Notes under the pieces: generated by a model
The model's input: the letters and a program-made list of their open reading frames with translations, nothing else
Told to the model about the DNA's origin: nothing
The model's database searches: none
Position numbers and translations under genes: made by a program
Assembly: GCF_000686665.1 (NCBI RefSeq)
Contig: NZ_JMLH01000018.1
Span: 1-51,010, forward strand
Reading direction: 5' to 3'
DNA: 51,010 nucleotides
Source: Thomasclavelia saccharogumia DSM 17460
GTDB lineage: Bacteria > Bacillota_I > Bacilli_A > Erysipelotrichales > Coprobacillaceae
Shown here: piece by piece, positions 35,088-42,867 of the stretch
How positions within the stretch are numbered: the stretch's first letter is position 1
How the letters are laid out: every line of letters begins with the position of its first letter

Positions 35088-35276
35088 ATGGATCCGTTTC
35101 AAAATGAAATTTTCATAGAAAAGGAGCCTTATGGTTTAATTAATCCGCCATTTTGGTTCTGGTGGCTGTTTACTCCACCGCCACCACCAAGACCACCGTG
35201 GCAACCTGGCCCATGGCATCCGGGATTTCCGCCACCACCCGGTCCCAGGCCGCCACGTCCACCAAGACCATGGTAA
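35088..35276 (+). CDS. Small Pro/Trp-rich protein of unknown function
   Basis: 62 residues. An acidic N-terminal part (MDPFQNEIFIEKEPYG) leads to an aromatic cluster (NPPFWFWWLFT) and a C-terminal half made mainly of Pro with Arg, Gly and Trp (PPPPPRPPWQPGPWHPG and similar). AGAGAGGTG lies at a proper distance before the ATG and a strong terminator abuts the stop, so it is a real transcription unit. Its GC content is well above its neighbours because of proline codons. I do not recognise a family. A spore-coat, cell-envelope or membrane-surface role is possible, but nothing in the sequence decides it. Confidence 0.65.
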   Translation: MDPFQNEIFIEKEPYGLINPPFWFWWLFTPPPPPRPPWQPGPWHPGFPPPPGPRPPRPPRPW

Positions 35277-35303
35277 TAGGTACTTTATAAGTACCTATTT
35301 TTT
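35275..35303 (+). terminator. Terminator of the Pro/Trp-rich gene
   Basis: AATAGGTACTT / AAGTACCTATT perfect 11-bp stem with a TAT loop and a T-run; it overlaps the stop codon. Confidence 0.85.
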
Positions 35304-35380
35304 AAATTGTTAGTAGTTTTACAGTTTTTTTAACTGCTTCAACAAGCCCCGTCAATACCAAACCAGTCTGTATCAATACA
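35291..35380. repeat. Left copy of an imperfect direct repeat flanking an insert
   Basis: This stretch matches 38132-38230 over about 90 bases with a few mismatches, one or two 1-base indels and one 11-base deletion. The right copy contains the 3' end of the cytidylate-kinase-like coding sequence; here the copy is non-functional. Confidence 0.85.
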
Positions 35381-36035
35381 CTTAAATGTATTTCAAACAA
35401 ATAAAAAATATTTATTTTTCAAAATAAGAGATATAATATATTTGAAGTTAATCATATGAAATTTATGGTTATGATGAATAAATAAGACTGTTTAAAAAAT
35501 AAAGATGATAAATTTTTTAATGACTAGATCTTATTTTAAATGGTCAATTAAAAGATGAAATAAGAGCAATTTATTTTGATTTATGTGAAGACCCAGATAA
35601 TCAATGATCTATAAATCGATAGAAACTATGTTTGCTGATTTGATAAAAAATAATTTGTTGAAAGTGGATATGTTTATAAATCAAAACAACACCATGTTAT
35701 CGGTATTGGGTTTGTTGCTGATTTTATATAAATGATAAAAAATAAGAATTCGTAAGTATATTAATATGTTACTGTTAAATTTAAATAAAAACACTTAAAA
35801 GATGAGGAGGTAGTCATGAACGAGCTGATTAATGATGAAATGATAAATGAAATTGAAAATTACTCCAAGATGCAAGAAATCACGTTGCACATGAAGTAAA
35901 TAATACACTATACTATTTACTGCTTACTTTTAAAAAATGATAAATTGAATATTTTAATAAATATACTAATCTATGTTTATATTGACATAGATCAATATTT
36001 TTAAATATTCTTAAAAACTTAAATTGAAAGAGCAA
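35381..36035. other. Coding debris inside the insert
   Basis: No intact gene apart from a 27-codon frame at 35816-35899. 35527-35609 reads on the plus strand as DLILNGQLKDEIRAIYFDL and then EDPDNQ before a stop; 35619-35731 in another frame reads SIETMFADLIKNNLLKVDMF and more. These look like one short gene broken by frameshifts and stops; its family is not recognised. No repeats, RNA genes or promoters stand out. Confidence 0.45.
35816..35899 (+). CDS. 27-residue open frame with a strong ribosome site, probably a gene fragment
   Basis: GATGAGGAGG lies 5 bases before the ATG, a stronger ribosome site than most genes here have. The frame (MNELINDEMINEIENYSKMQ and seven more residues) stops after 27 codons and is acidic and helical. 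It may be a true small protein, but given the debris around it, a truncated gene start is more likely. Confidence 0.35.
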   Translation: MNELINDEMINEIENYSKMQEITLHMK

Positions 36036-36575
36036 TTACATTCCTACTATCTTTTTAACTGTATTCGCTGTTCTTATTGTTAATTTTTGACTAATATTGA
36101 CACTAGCTGTTTTAGACCACCAATTTGTTTTTTGATAATCCTTTCGACTAAAAGACCAGAATATCACTTCATTATAATTTTGTATCTTTTCGAATTCTTT
36201 TTTAGGCTCTCCAATTTCATCATATACTTCAATAAATGTAGCTGGTGGTATAATAAAAATCAGATTATCATAAATTTCTTTATTGTCATTTTTCCACCAT
36301 TGAGGTGCATGATACAAAACATCCTCTAATTTATCTTTTAATATAACAAAAACAGGAATGTCAAACCCCAAATGATGTTTTATACCCCTTTCAATCTTTG
36401 ACATCATTTTTTCTATATCATCTTCATCACTTGAAAAAATCACATTACCACTATTCAAATATGTTTTCACTTCTTTAAATCCAAGTTTTTCAAATTCTGT
36501 CTTTAATTCAGCCATAGATACTTTATTTTTACCACTTATATTAATACCACGCAAAAATGCAATGTATCTTTTCAT
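36036..36575 (-). CDS. DUF1697 family protein
   Basis: 179 residues. The start MKRYIAFLRGINISGKNKVSMAELK, with LNSGNVIFSS near residue 41, is the hallmark of the DUF1697 family, small cytoplasmic proteins of unknown function found across bacteria. The ATG at 36575 is chosen for the GAGG about 9 bases upstream; the frame extends five codons further to 36590 but without a ribosome site. It lies within the repeat-flanked insert, on the same strand as the Fic gene 62 bases beyond its upstream end. Confidence 0.85.
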   Translation of the reverse strand: MKRYIAFLRGINISGKNKVSMAELKTEFEKLGFKEVKTYLNSGNVIFSSDEDDIEKMMSKIERGIKHHLGFDIPVFVILKDKLEDVLYHAPQWWKNDNKEIYDNLIFIIPPATFIEVYDEIGEPKKEFEKIQNYNEVIFWSFSRKDYQKTNWWSKTASVNISQKLTIRTANTVKKIVGM

Positions 36576-36651
36576 ATTCAATAACCTCATATTTTCTTTA
36601 TACTAAGTATTATTTATTCACCATATTTCACAAAAATCAATAAATATCTTA

Positions 36652-37770
36652 TTATATATTTTGATCAGTAAATCCCAAATCAGAAACTTTTAATGATGCA
36701 AACTCATGAGATAAACGATATGAAGTTATTCTTTTCTGTCCACTATTAGGAACAAGAATCCCTTTATCAACCCACTCTGGCATCCATTTAGAAATTGCTC
36801 TTGTTGATACTCCAAAAAGAATTGATAATTCTTTATTTTTAACAATTGTTATATTATTTTCTATACAATACCTAATCAAAATTAAATCCTTTTTAGATAA
36901 ATTATTTAAAATTGTATAACTATTCTTTTTAGAAACAGCAAGAGATTGTAAATATATATTTTCTGCATTTATAGCCATAATCTTACAAAAATAGAGTATC
37001 CATATTTCTAAATGGGGTGGGTTCTCTCTACCATCATAATACAAAACAGGAAGTCCCATCTGTAAAGAAGAATAATATCCATCCAAATCTGACATATAAT
37101 ATTCTTCAAAAGAATTAAATCCTTTAAAGTCATAATGATTAATCATTAAAATATAAGTTGCTAGTGCTCTTGAGGTTCTTCCATTGCCATCAAAAAAAGG
37201 ATGAATAGTTACTAAAGCATAATGCATAATAGCTGCTATAATAGGAACTGGTAAATGACTATTCTCATTATACCAATTAAACAGTTCTTGCATTAAAGGA
37301 ACTATATCATTTGATTCAGGTGGTATATACTCAGGTTTCCTCGTTTTTGCATCATATACAGCAAACAAAACTCCTGGAGGAGTAGGTCTTCTAAAATCAA
37401 TTCTTTTTTTCTTAGCTCCTTTCTTTTCAAGAAGGTCATGTAATTCTAAAATAAATTCTAAATCAATTTGCCTTTGTTTTTTTGCAGATTTTTCTAAAAA
37501 GGTAAGAGCATCCCAATAATTTTGAACTTCCTGTTCAGCATTCAACCTATGGCCATTATCTTTACTTTGTATAACTCTTTCTACTTGATTTAAAGACAAC
37601 ACATTCCCTTCTATACTTGTTGAAAAATGTGTTTTTTTCAATTTTGCTTCATACATTAATTTTTGTTTTGCTCTTGTAGGTAAAAACAAATAATCTAAAG
37701 CAGTCTTATACTTTTCAATCTTTATGAGTTCATTAACTAATTCATGAGTATATTGAAATTGTAACTTCAT
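36652..37770 (-). CDS. Fic-family protein with N-terminal inhibitory motif and C-terminal winged helix
   Basis: 372 residues. The Fic core motif is complete: H190-PFFDGNGR-198, so AMP or another nucleotide group could be transferred to a target protein. An inhibitory helix motif S50-TSI-E54-G-N in the N-terminal region marks it as a class II Fic protein, which restrains its own activity. Residues about 295-350 form a winged-helix DNA-binding domain (KNKELSILFGVSTRAISKWM). AGGAGG precedes the ATG. The promoter just upstream carries an 11-bp inverted repeat, so the protein may regulate its own gene. It belongs to the insert flanked by direct repeats, consistent with horizontal gain. Confidence 0.9.
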   Translation of the reverse strand: MKLQFQYTHELVNELIKIEKYKTALDYLFLPTRAKQKLMYEAKLKKTHFSTSIEGNVLSLNQVERVIQSKDNGHRLNAEQEVQNYWDALTFLEKSAKKQRQIDLEFILELHDLLEKKGAKKKRIDFRRPTPPGVLFAVYDAKTRKPEYIPPESNDIVPLMQELFNWYNENSHLPVPIIAAIMHYALVTIHPFFDGNGRTSRALATYILMINHYDFKGFNSFEEYYMSDLDGYYSSLQMGLPVLYYDGRENPPHLEIWILYFCKIMAINAENIYLQSLAVSKKNSYTILNNLSKKDLILIRYCIENNITIVKNKELSILFGVSTRAISKWMPEWVDKGILVPNSGQKRITSYRLSHEFASLKVSDLGFTDQNI

Positions 37771-37800
37771 TTACCATTTAACCTCCTATGTTTATATCTT

Positions 37801-37848
37801 ATTATAACAAAATAAGGAACTTTTATTCAATGTATGAGTTCCTTATTT
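37801..37848 (-). promoter_or_regulatory. Fic gene promoter with inverted-repeat operator
   Basis: On the minus strand: -35 TTGAAT (37825-37830), 18-base spacer, -10 TATAAT (37801-37806). AAATAAGGAAC (37810-37820) and GTTCCTTATTT (37838-37848) are perfect 11-bp arms, one inside the spacer and one upstream of the -35, the usual layout of a repressor site. Confidence 0.6.
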
Positions 37849-38131
37849 GTTCTTTATTTTGTTCTTAATTATACCTTAAATGAATATTCCTATAATAATT
37901 TCCACTTTATTTATCTCAATAAAATCTACCTTATTTAAAGAAACATTTTTTAATTATACTGATTGAAATACTATAAAATAGTTTTTTCTTCTTTAATATA
38001 TAATCAATAATGAAAATTTTCTGTACTCACGATCATGAAATTCATTTGTTCTTCTTTTTGAAATAAAAACACATTTTTTCAAGAATAATTCAACTTACCA
38101 CTTCGTGAGTTTATTTAGGCATGTTTACCTT
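37849..38131. other. Non-coding part of the insert upstream of the Fic gene
   Basis: Very AT-rich. Apart from matching 7-base arms (ACTCACG 38025-38031, CGTGAGT 38104-38110) nothing gene-like, structural or repeated was seen. Confidence 0.3.
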
Positions 38132-38230
38132 GTACCTATTTTTTAATTGTTAGTAGTTTTACTGTTTTTTAACTGCTTCAACAATTAAAGATGTAGCTCC
38201 GTCAATACCAAACCAGTCTGTATCAATACA
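38132..38230. repeat. Right copy of the direct repeat (intact)
   Basis: Counterpart of 35291-35380. It includes the stop codon and the last codons of the cytidylate-kinase-like frame plus about 27 bases beyond, including a piece that at the left copy is half of the Pro/Trp gene's terminator (GTACCTATTTTTT). Confidence 0.85.
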
Positions 38231-38953
38231 AAGGTCATAACCAGCTGCATCACCCCAGCGTTTTTCTGAACGCTGGTTATAATATAATGACCGTTCTTTA
38301 TCTACTTTAGATATTTTTTTCTTTGCATCTGCTTTGGTCAATGAATCTCTTTTCATAATACGTTTAATACGATTTTCTTTACTAGAAGTAATAAATACTC
38401 TAAATATTTTATGCTTTCCTGCAAGAACTTGATCAGCAGAACGCCCCACAATGATACAAGGACCATTAATTATTTCTCTTTGAGCTTTTAAAGCTTGACT
38501 GGCAATTAACTCATAACCATTACTCATAAAACCAACAGAACAATATAACATGTTGCTATCAATCGGTTTTTCATCGATACTTTGTAAAAATTTATGGCTT
38601 AAGCCACTATTTTGAGCAGTTTTTTCAAGTAGTTTTGAATCGTAATAAGGAATATTTAACTGTTTGGCAACTTTTTTACCAATACTTCTTCCACCAGCTC
38701 CATAAAAGCGACCGATCGTAATGATGTAATCTGTTAATGGTATTTCATTAGTTGTACTTTCAATATGTGTATTTTTTGTTTCTGACATATCTATTAACTG
38801 GTCTAAAGTCTTATTAGTATTAATGATTACTACTATTGATGCAATAGCAGTTAAAACATCTGCAATAGGCATAAAGAATAACACACCATCTAATTGCATA
38901 AAAAGCGGTAATAGTAGTGGTAGACCAACACCAAAAACGATTTCACGAGTCAT
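38159..38953 (-). CDS. Downstream half of a split MATE/cytidylate-kinase-like fusion
   Basis: 264 residues as an open frame from an internal ATG. The first 50 residues are the last transmembrane helices of a MATE transporter (FGVGLPLLLPLFMQLDGVLF, then DVLTAIASIVVII). Residues about 75-264 are a cytidylate-kinase-like P-loop domain (Cytidylate_kin2 type) with GRFYGAGGRSIGKKVA (81-96), GRSADQVL and a lid-like RIKRIMKRD. No ribosome site precedes the ATG, so this is the tail of the gene that starts at 40189. If translation ends at the TAA at 38990-38992, this part is silent unless there is readthrough or re-initiation. Confidence 0.8.
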   Translation of the reverse strand: MTREIVFGVGLPLLLPLFMQLDGVLFFMPIADVLTAIASIVVIINTNKTLDQLIDMSETKNTHIESTTNEIPLTDYIITIGRFYGAGGRSIGKKVAKQLNIPYYDSKLLEKTAQNSGLSHKFLQSIDEKPIDSNMLYCSVGFMSNGYELIASQALKAQREIINGPCIIVGRSADQVLAGKHKIFRVFITSSKENRIKRIMKRDSLTKADAKKKISKVDKERSLYYNQRSEKRWGDAAGYDLCIDTDWFGIDGATSLIVEAVKKQ

Positions 38954-38989
38954 TGAAAGGATAGTTGATTGTTTTGCTTTACCAAGCGA

Positions 38990-38992
38990 TTA
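38990..38992 (-). other. In-frame TAA splitting the MATE-kinase fusion gene
   Basis: The frame of the MATE gene continues without shift past this stop: ...GTFIFL, TAA, SLGKAKQSTILSMTREIV... One base change from CAA (Gln) to TAA would explain it. Together the parts make a 2031-base frame (38159-40189). Confidence 0.85.
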
Positions 38993-40189
38993 CAAAAAGA
39001 TAAAAGTTCCTTTATTTAAGCAGGAAAGTGGTAATAAACAAAGAAAGATACGAATTGTTTTTACAGCAAAATCAGTATAATAAATACTTTCATTTTTAGC
39101 CCCAAAAATATTAATAAACTGGTGTGGGAATAATACAAAAAGGGCAGAAGCTATCAAGCCAACAATAAATTCTGTGATAAGTAATAATTTCATTAGACTT
39201 TTAACACGATCATTTCGTTTAGCCCCAACATTATATCCTGCAATTGGAATACATCCAGCTGCCAAGCCAACTGCAATTGAAATTACGATTTGGAAGAATT
39301 TCATAACAATTCCAATAACTGCCGTGGGAATCTGGGCATATTGGGCTTGTTTAAAAATTGGATCTAGAGCACCATATTTTGCTACCATATTTAATACCGC
39401 AGCCATAGAAAGAACGATAGAGATTTGTGATAAAAAGCTTGTAATACCAAGAGGCAGAATTTTTTTCATAAGTGAAGCTCGAAATTTAAAACTATCAGGA
39501 CTCATTTTAATAGACTGCATGCGAGCTAGATAAATAGCTGAGACGATAGCTGATACAATTTGTCCCAAAATTGTAGCCACTGCAGCTCCCATCATTCCCC
39601 AATTTAAGACATAAATGCAAATTGGATCAAAGATGATATTTAGTATTGCTCCAATTAAAAGTGTTCCCATAGCAAAACTTGGACTACCGCTTGAACGAAT
39701 GATTGGATTCATTGCCTGGCCAAACATATAGAACGGGATACCAAGAGTGATCCAGAAAAAATATTCTTTAGAAAGCCGGTATGTCTCATCATTAACTAAT
39801 GCTCCAAACGCAGTTAGAATTGGTGTTTGGAAAAGCAGATAAATTATCATCAAAATAATACCTGCAACAATAACTGTAATAATAGAACTGCCAATACCTC
39901 GATGAGCATTTTGATTTTCTTTAGCTCCAAGGCTAATACTAACAAAAGTACAGCAGCCATCACCGATCATCATCGCAATCGAAAGAGCGACTACTGTAAG
40001 CGGGAATACTACCGTATTAGCAGCATTTCCATAAGAACCAAGATAACTTGCATTAGCAATGAAAATCTGGTCAACAATATTGTAAAGAGCGGCAACTAAT
40101 AAAGAAATTACACAAGGAATTGCATATTTTTTCATTAATTTGCCTAGACTTTCTTTTTCAAGAAAATCGTTTGTTTGTGTTTGTTCCAT
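38990..40189 (-). CDS. MATE-family efflux transporter, truncated by an in-frame stop
   Basis: 399 residues with about eleven membrane segments, an Na+- or H+-coupled multidrug-type exporter. It has the family's repeated halves and typical stretches (IPCVISLLVAALYNIVDQIF near the start, PLTVVALSIAMMIGDGCCTF, AKYGALDPIF). MATE proteins have about 440-460 residues and twelve helices; this one stops within the last pair. The missing end is encoded in the same frame downstream and fused to a kinase-like domain. ATG 40189 has a GGAGG site. The leader upstream contains two terminator-like hairpins, so expression is probably attenuated. Confidence 0.88.
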   Translation of the reverse strand: MEQTQTNDFLEKESLGKLMKKYAIPCVISLLVAALYNIVDQIFIANASYLGSYGNAANTVVFPLTVVALSIAMMIGDGCCTFVSISLGAKENQNAHRGIGSSIITVIVAGIILMIIYLLFQTPILTAFGALVNDETYRLSKEYFFWITLGIPFYMFGQAMNPIIRSSGSPSFAMGTLLIGAILNIIFDPICIYVLNWGMMGAAVATILGQIVSAIVSAIYLARMQSIKMSPDSFKFRASLMKKILPLGITSFLSQISIVLSMAAVLNMVAKYGALDPIFKQAQYAQIPTAVIGIVMKFFQIVISIAVGLAAGCIPIAGYNVGAKRNDRVKSLMKLLLITEFIVGLIASALFVLFPHQFINIFGAKNESIYYTDFAVKTIRIFLCLLPLSCLNKGTFIFL

Positions 40190-40230
40190 AATAAAATTAC
40201 CTCCATTTTATATTTATCAAACAATAAAAA

Positions 40231-40253
40231 GATGCAAGTCTATAACTTGCATC
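40231..40253 (-). terminator. Second (gene-proximal) terminator-like hairpin in the MATE leader
   Basis: GATGCAAGT and ACTTGCATC form a perfect 9-bp stem with a 5-base loop; on the minus strand TTTTTATTG follows. It lies only about 45 bases before the start codon. Confidence 0.7.
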
Positions 40254-40265
40254 AAAAATAAAAAA

Positions 40266-40312
40266 GATACAAGCATAGACTGTTTCGTAACAGCATATTT
40301 ATAGCTTGTATC
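40266..40312 (-). promoter_or_regulatory. First hairpin of the MATE leader, attenuator or riboswitch-like element
   Basis: On the minus strand GATACAAGC pairs with GCTTGTATC; inside is a second stem CTGTT/AACAG with an ACGA loop. TTTTTTATTTTT follows, as in a terminator. Its left arm resembles that of the second hairpin (GATACAAGCTATA against GATGCAAGTTATA), so alternative pairing between the two is possible. Confidence 0.6.
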
Positions 40313-40329
40313 GTGCCGATTGCTAACAT

Positions 40330-40359
40330 ATCATATCAAAAAAATAATTTTAAAGTCAA
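40330..40359 (-). promoter_or_regulatory. SigA-type promoter of the MATE gene
   Basis: On the minus strand: -35 TTGACT (40354-40359), 18-base spacer, -10 TATGAT (40330-40335). The transcript would start near 40323, about 10 bases before the first leader hairpin and 135 bases before the ATG. Confidence 0.65.
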
Positions 40360-40430
40360 ACATCTTTTGTTTAAAAAAATTGACAATATATACCATAAAA
40401 TAATTATTAAAACTATTATATAGGTAACTA

Positions 40431-40457
40431 AAAAGAGATTTCAAAAATCTCTTTTTT
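40431..40457 (-). terminator. Terminator of the aminotransferase gene
   Basis: AGAGATTT / AAATCTCT stem with a CAA loop and T-runs on both sides; on the minus strand it begins at the stop codon. Confidence 0.75.
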
Positions 40458-41628
40458 ATTTAAAAATATCTGTTTTAGCTATGATCGCAAAAGCCTTTTC
40501 AATAACTTCAATATCTTGAATCAAAGCAATTCTGACATAGCCCTCACCATATGTACCAAATGCCTTGCCAGGAACAAACAAGACACCTGTTTGTTCAAAT
40601 AGATCATTGACAAAATCTATTGAAGAAGAATATTTATCAGGAATTTTTGCCCAAATAAACATCGTTCCCTTTGTCTTATCAATTTTCCAGCCAATCTTTT
40701 TTGCATTACTTAAAAAAGCATCACGGCGCATTTTATAAGCATTGCGCGTTTGTTCCACACAGCTTTGATCACCGCTGATTGCTTCTATTGCAGCTAACTG
40801 AACAGGAATAAACATACCATAATCCATATTTGATTTTAGAGTCTTGATTTGTTTTACGATTTCTTTATTACCAACAGCAAATCCTACTCGCGCTCCAGCT
40901 AGACCATATGTTTTTGATAACGAATTAAATTCTATTCCAATATCTTTTGCTCCAGGATAAGACAAAAAGCTTTTTCCAGGTTTTTCAAATAATAGCTCAC
41001 TATATGCATTATCATGAAGAACAATGATATCATTTTCTTCTGCAAATTTAATCAATTCGAGATAAAACGCATCATTAGCAATTCCACAAGTAGGATTATT
41101 AGGATAAGAAACGACCATAAATTTTGCCAGAGCAGCATCTTTTTTATCAATTGCATTAAAATTAATCAAATAATTATTTTCCTTTAATAATGGCATTTCA
41201 ACAATTCGTGCTCCCGCAATTAAAGGACCATCTTTAAAAACAGGATAACTGGGATTAGGAACTAATACAGTATCCCCTTCATTGATCAAAGTCATTGCTA
41301 GATGTGATAAACCCTCTTGAGAACCTAACAAAGAACAGACTTCATCATTATTTAAACTAACATCATATCTTCTTTGATACCAGTTGATCACTGCTTCTAT
41401 CAATTCTGGCAGATCATTGATCGCATAGACATAATTTTTAGGATCTAAGGCCGCTTTAGACAACACTTCACGAATACTTTTATTAGGCGGGATATTAGGT
41501 GTACCAGTACTAAAATCGATAACTTCTAATCCTCTTTGTTTTCTTTGGGCAGCTTTGTTTGCTAGAACCGTAAAAATACTTTCAGGAAATAAATCCATTC
41601 GTTTTGAAAAATTCATCTGATAATTCAC
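40456..41628 (-). CDS. PLP-dependent class I/II aminotransferase (LL-DAP or alanine aminotransferase-like)
   Basis: 390 residues, fold type I aminotransferase. Visible are the substrate-binding TGTPN near residue 41, YPNNPT (175-180), D206 and Y209, which contact the cofactor, and the Schiff-base lysine K239 in NSLSKTYGLAG, followed by the conserved R of ARVGFAVG. Overall similarity is to the DapL/AlaA/PatA type enzymes that use alanine, glutamate or aromatic amino acids; the substrate cannot be decided here. Single gene with its own terminator. AAGAGGTG precedes the ATG, and a LacI-type palindrome lies about 20 bases upstream. Confidence 0.85.
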   Translation of the reverse strand: MNYQMNFSKRMDLFPESIFTVLANKAAQRKQRGLEVIDFSTGTPNIPPNKSIREVLSKAALDPKNYVYAINDLPELIEAVINWYQRRYDVSLNNDEVCSLLGSQEGLSHLAMTLINEGDTVLVPNPSYPVFKDGPLIAGARIVEMPLLKENNYLINFNAIDKKDAALAKFMVVSYPNNPTCGIANDAFYLELIKFAEENDIIVLHDNAYSELLFEKPGKSFLSYPGAKDIGIEFNSLSKTYGLAGARVGFAVGNKEIVKQIKTLKSNMDYGMFIPVQLAAIEAISGDQSCVEQTRNAYKMRRDAFLSNAKKIGWKIDKTKGTMFIWAKIPDKYSSSIDFVNDLFEQTGVLFVPGKAFGTYGEGYVRIALIQDIEVIEKAFAIIAKTDIFK

Positions 41629-41644
41629 CTCTTGTTTATTCTAA

Positions 41645-41658
41645 TACAAACGTTTATA
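41645..41658. promoter_or_regulatory. LacI-family-like palindrome upstream of the aminotransferase
   Basis: TACAAACGTTTATA is a 14-base palindrome with one mismatched pair and the central CG typical of LacI/PurR/CcpA operators. It is 17-30 bases upstream of the start codon. Confidence 0.35.
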
Positions 41659-41898
41659 GAGTTAAAGATAAATATTATTTTTTAAAACTAGATAAAATGT
41701 TTGATAAATATGTCATAATGTTAACTTCTTTTTTTATGATAATTTATGTTTTTTAAATAAACGAAGATATTTAAGGGTGTTTTTAATAAAAATATAACAT
41801 TAAGACATATTTTAACTACATTCAATACTATTAGATAATATATCTAAATGTTATAATTCAAAATGTAAATGTGGTTGCAGAATTTTAATTAAGTGGAG
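41659..41898. other. AT-rich intergenic region upstream of the EIIA remnant
   Basis: No gene seen. A perfect inverted repeat TTAGATA / TATCTAA (41831-41847) with a TATAAT-like box just after it (41852-41857) may be the old control region of the decayed sugar-uptake genes downstream. Confidence 0.35.
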
Positions 41899-42150
41899 GG
41901 TATATCCGGAAATTTAAAATATTGTCCTGACGAGGTCTTTTATAAAAAATAACTGGTGAAGGTGTCATTATATTTCCAACTGAAAATATTGTTTATGCAC
42001 TACATGATTGTAAAGTTAAGTTTATTTTTGAAGCAAAGCATCCCATTGCTTTAAAAGGTAGAGGCTTTAAAGTATTTGTTGAAGCAGGTAAAAATGTTAA
42101 GCGGGGTAATAAGTTTTTATAATTTGACACAATGATTAAAAAAATATTAC
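41899..42150 (+). pseudogene. Remnant of a PTS EIIA (glucose-type) gene
   Basis: Pieces in more than one frame match the EIIA-Glc fold: CPDEVFYKK then a stop, and after a one-base shift TGEGVIIFPTENIVYALHD, FIFEAKHPIALK and GRGFKVFVEAGKNVKRGNKFL before another stop. The stretch that normally carries the phosphorylated histidine (HxGIDT) is missing between ALK and GRGF. It cannot work as a phosphocarrier. It probably belonged to a sugar-uptake system next to the alpha-galactosidase. Confidence 0.75.
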
Positions 42151-42253
42151 TGTGTTGATGTTAATTTGTTTTTACTAATTTAAATAGAAGAGACATAACC
42201 ATTGATCAATATGGAATGATTACTGTTAAGAGTCCTTTTATAACGATAATACA

Positions 42254-42786
42254 ATGAATAGTGATAAATTGTCTTTTAAAGAAAAATATTCTTATGATAT
42301 TGGGACCATTAGTAAAGAAATGTGCTGTAGCATAATTTTTACTTACTGTATGTTATATTTACGGATGTTCTAAAATTGTCGGCAGCTTTTATAGGAATAT
42401 TATTTTTCTTAGCAAAGTTTTGGAATGCTATAAACGATTTAGAAATGGGAATGATCGTTGTTAATACCCGTATTAAATGGGGCAAATTCAGACCCTGGTT
42501 AGTGATTAGAACCGTTGTTTTAACAGGTGTTGCTGATTATGGAGAATAGAAATTAGGTATTTGTAATGAATCAGTTATTTTTTCAGTTCAAACTTTATTA
42601 GTTAAATTTGCTGCAGCTTTGAAAGCATTATTTACAGGTTTTGCATTAGATGCTGCTGGTTATCTTTCAGATGCAGTTCAATCAGCTGCAACGATCAATG
42701 GTATGCGCATCATTATGATTGGATTACCAATTATATTTGTTATTATAAGTTTTATTATTTATAAAAAAATATTATATATTAAATGA
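42254..42786 (+). pseudogene. Remnant of a GPH-family (MelB/LacS-like) sugar:cation symporter
   Basis: The N-terminal part begins MNSDKLSFKEKYSYDIGT, followed after a break by LSAAFIGILFFLAKFWNAI and KWGKFRPWLVI, typical of the first helices of melibiose/lactose symporters. After a stop the C-terminal helices appear (ESVIFSVQTLLVKF, NGMRIIMIGLPIIFVIISF). About 300 central residues of the usual 450 are lost and the frame is broken at least twice. It ends about 80 bases before the alpha-galactosidase gene, so it was probably its permease. Confidence 0.85.
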
Positions 42787-42867
42787 TAAATATATGAAAA
42801 AAAGAAGAAAATATTGAAAATAGAATAGTAGAAAATAATCAAAGTAAAAATTTACAGGAGGGTAATT

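Noticed and set aside
35291-38230. Direct repeats as an insertion-sequence target duplication
   Set aside because: Target duplications are short (2-14 bases) and identical; these are about 90 bases and diverged, and no transposase lies between them.
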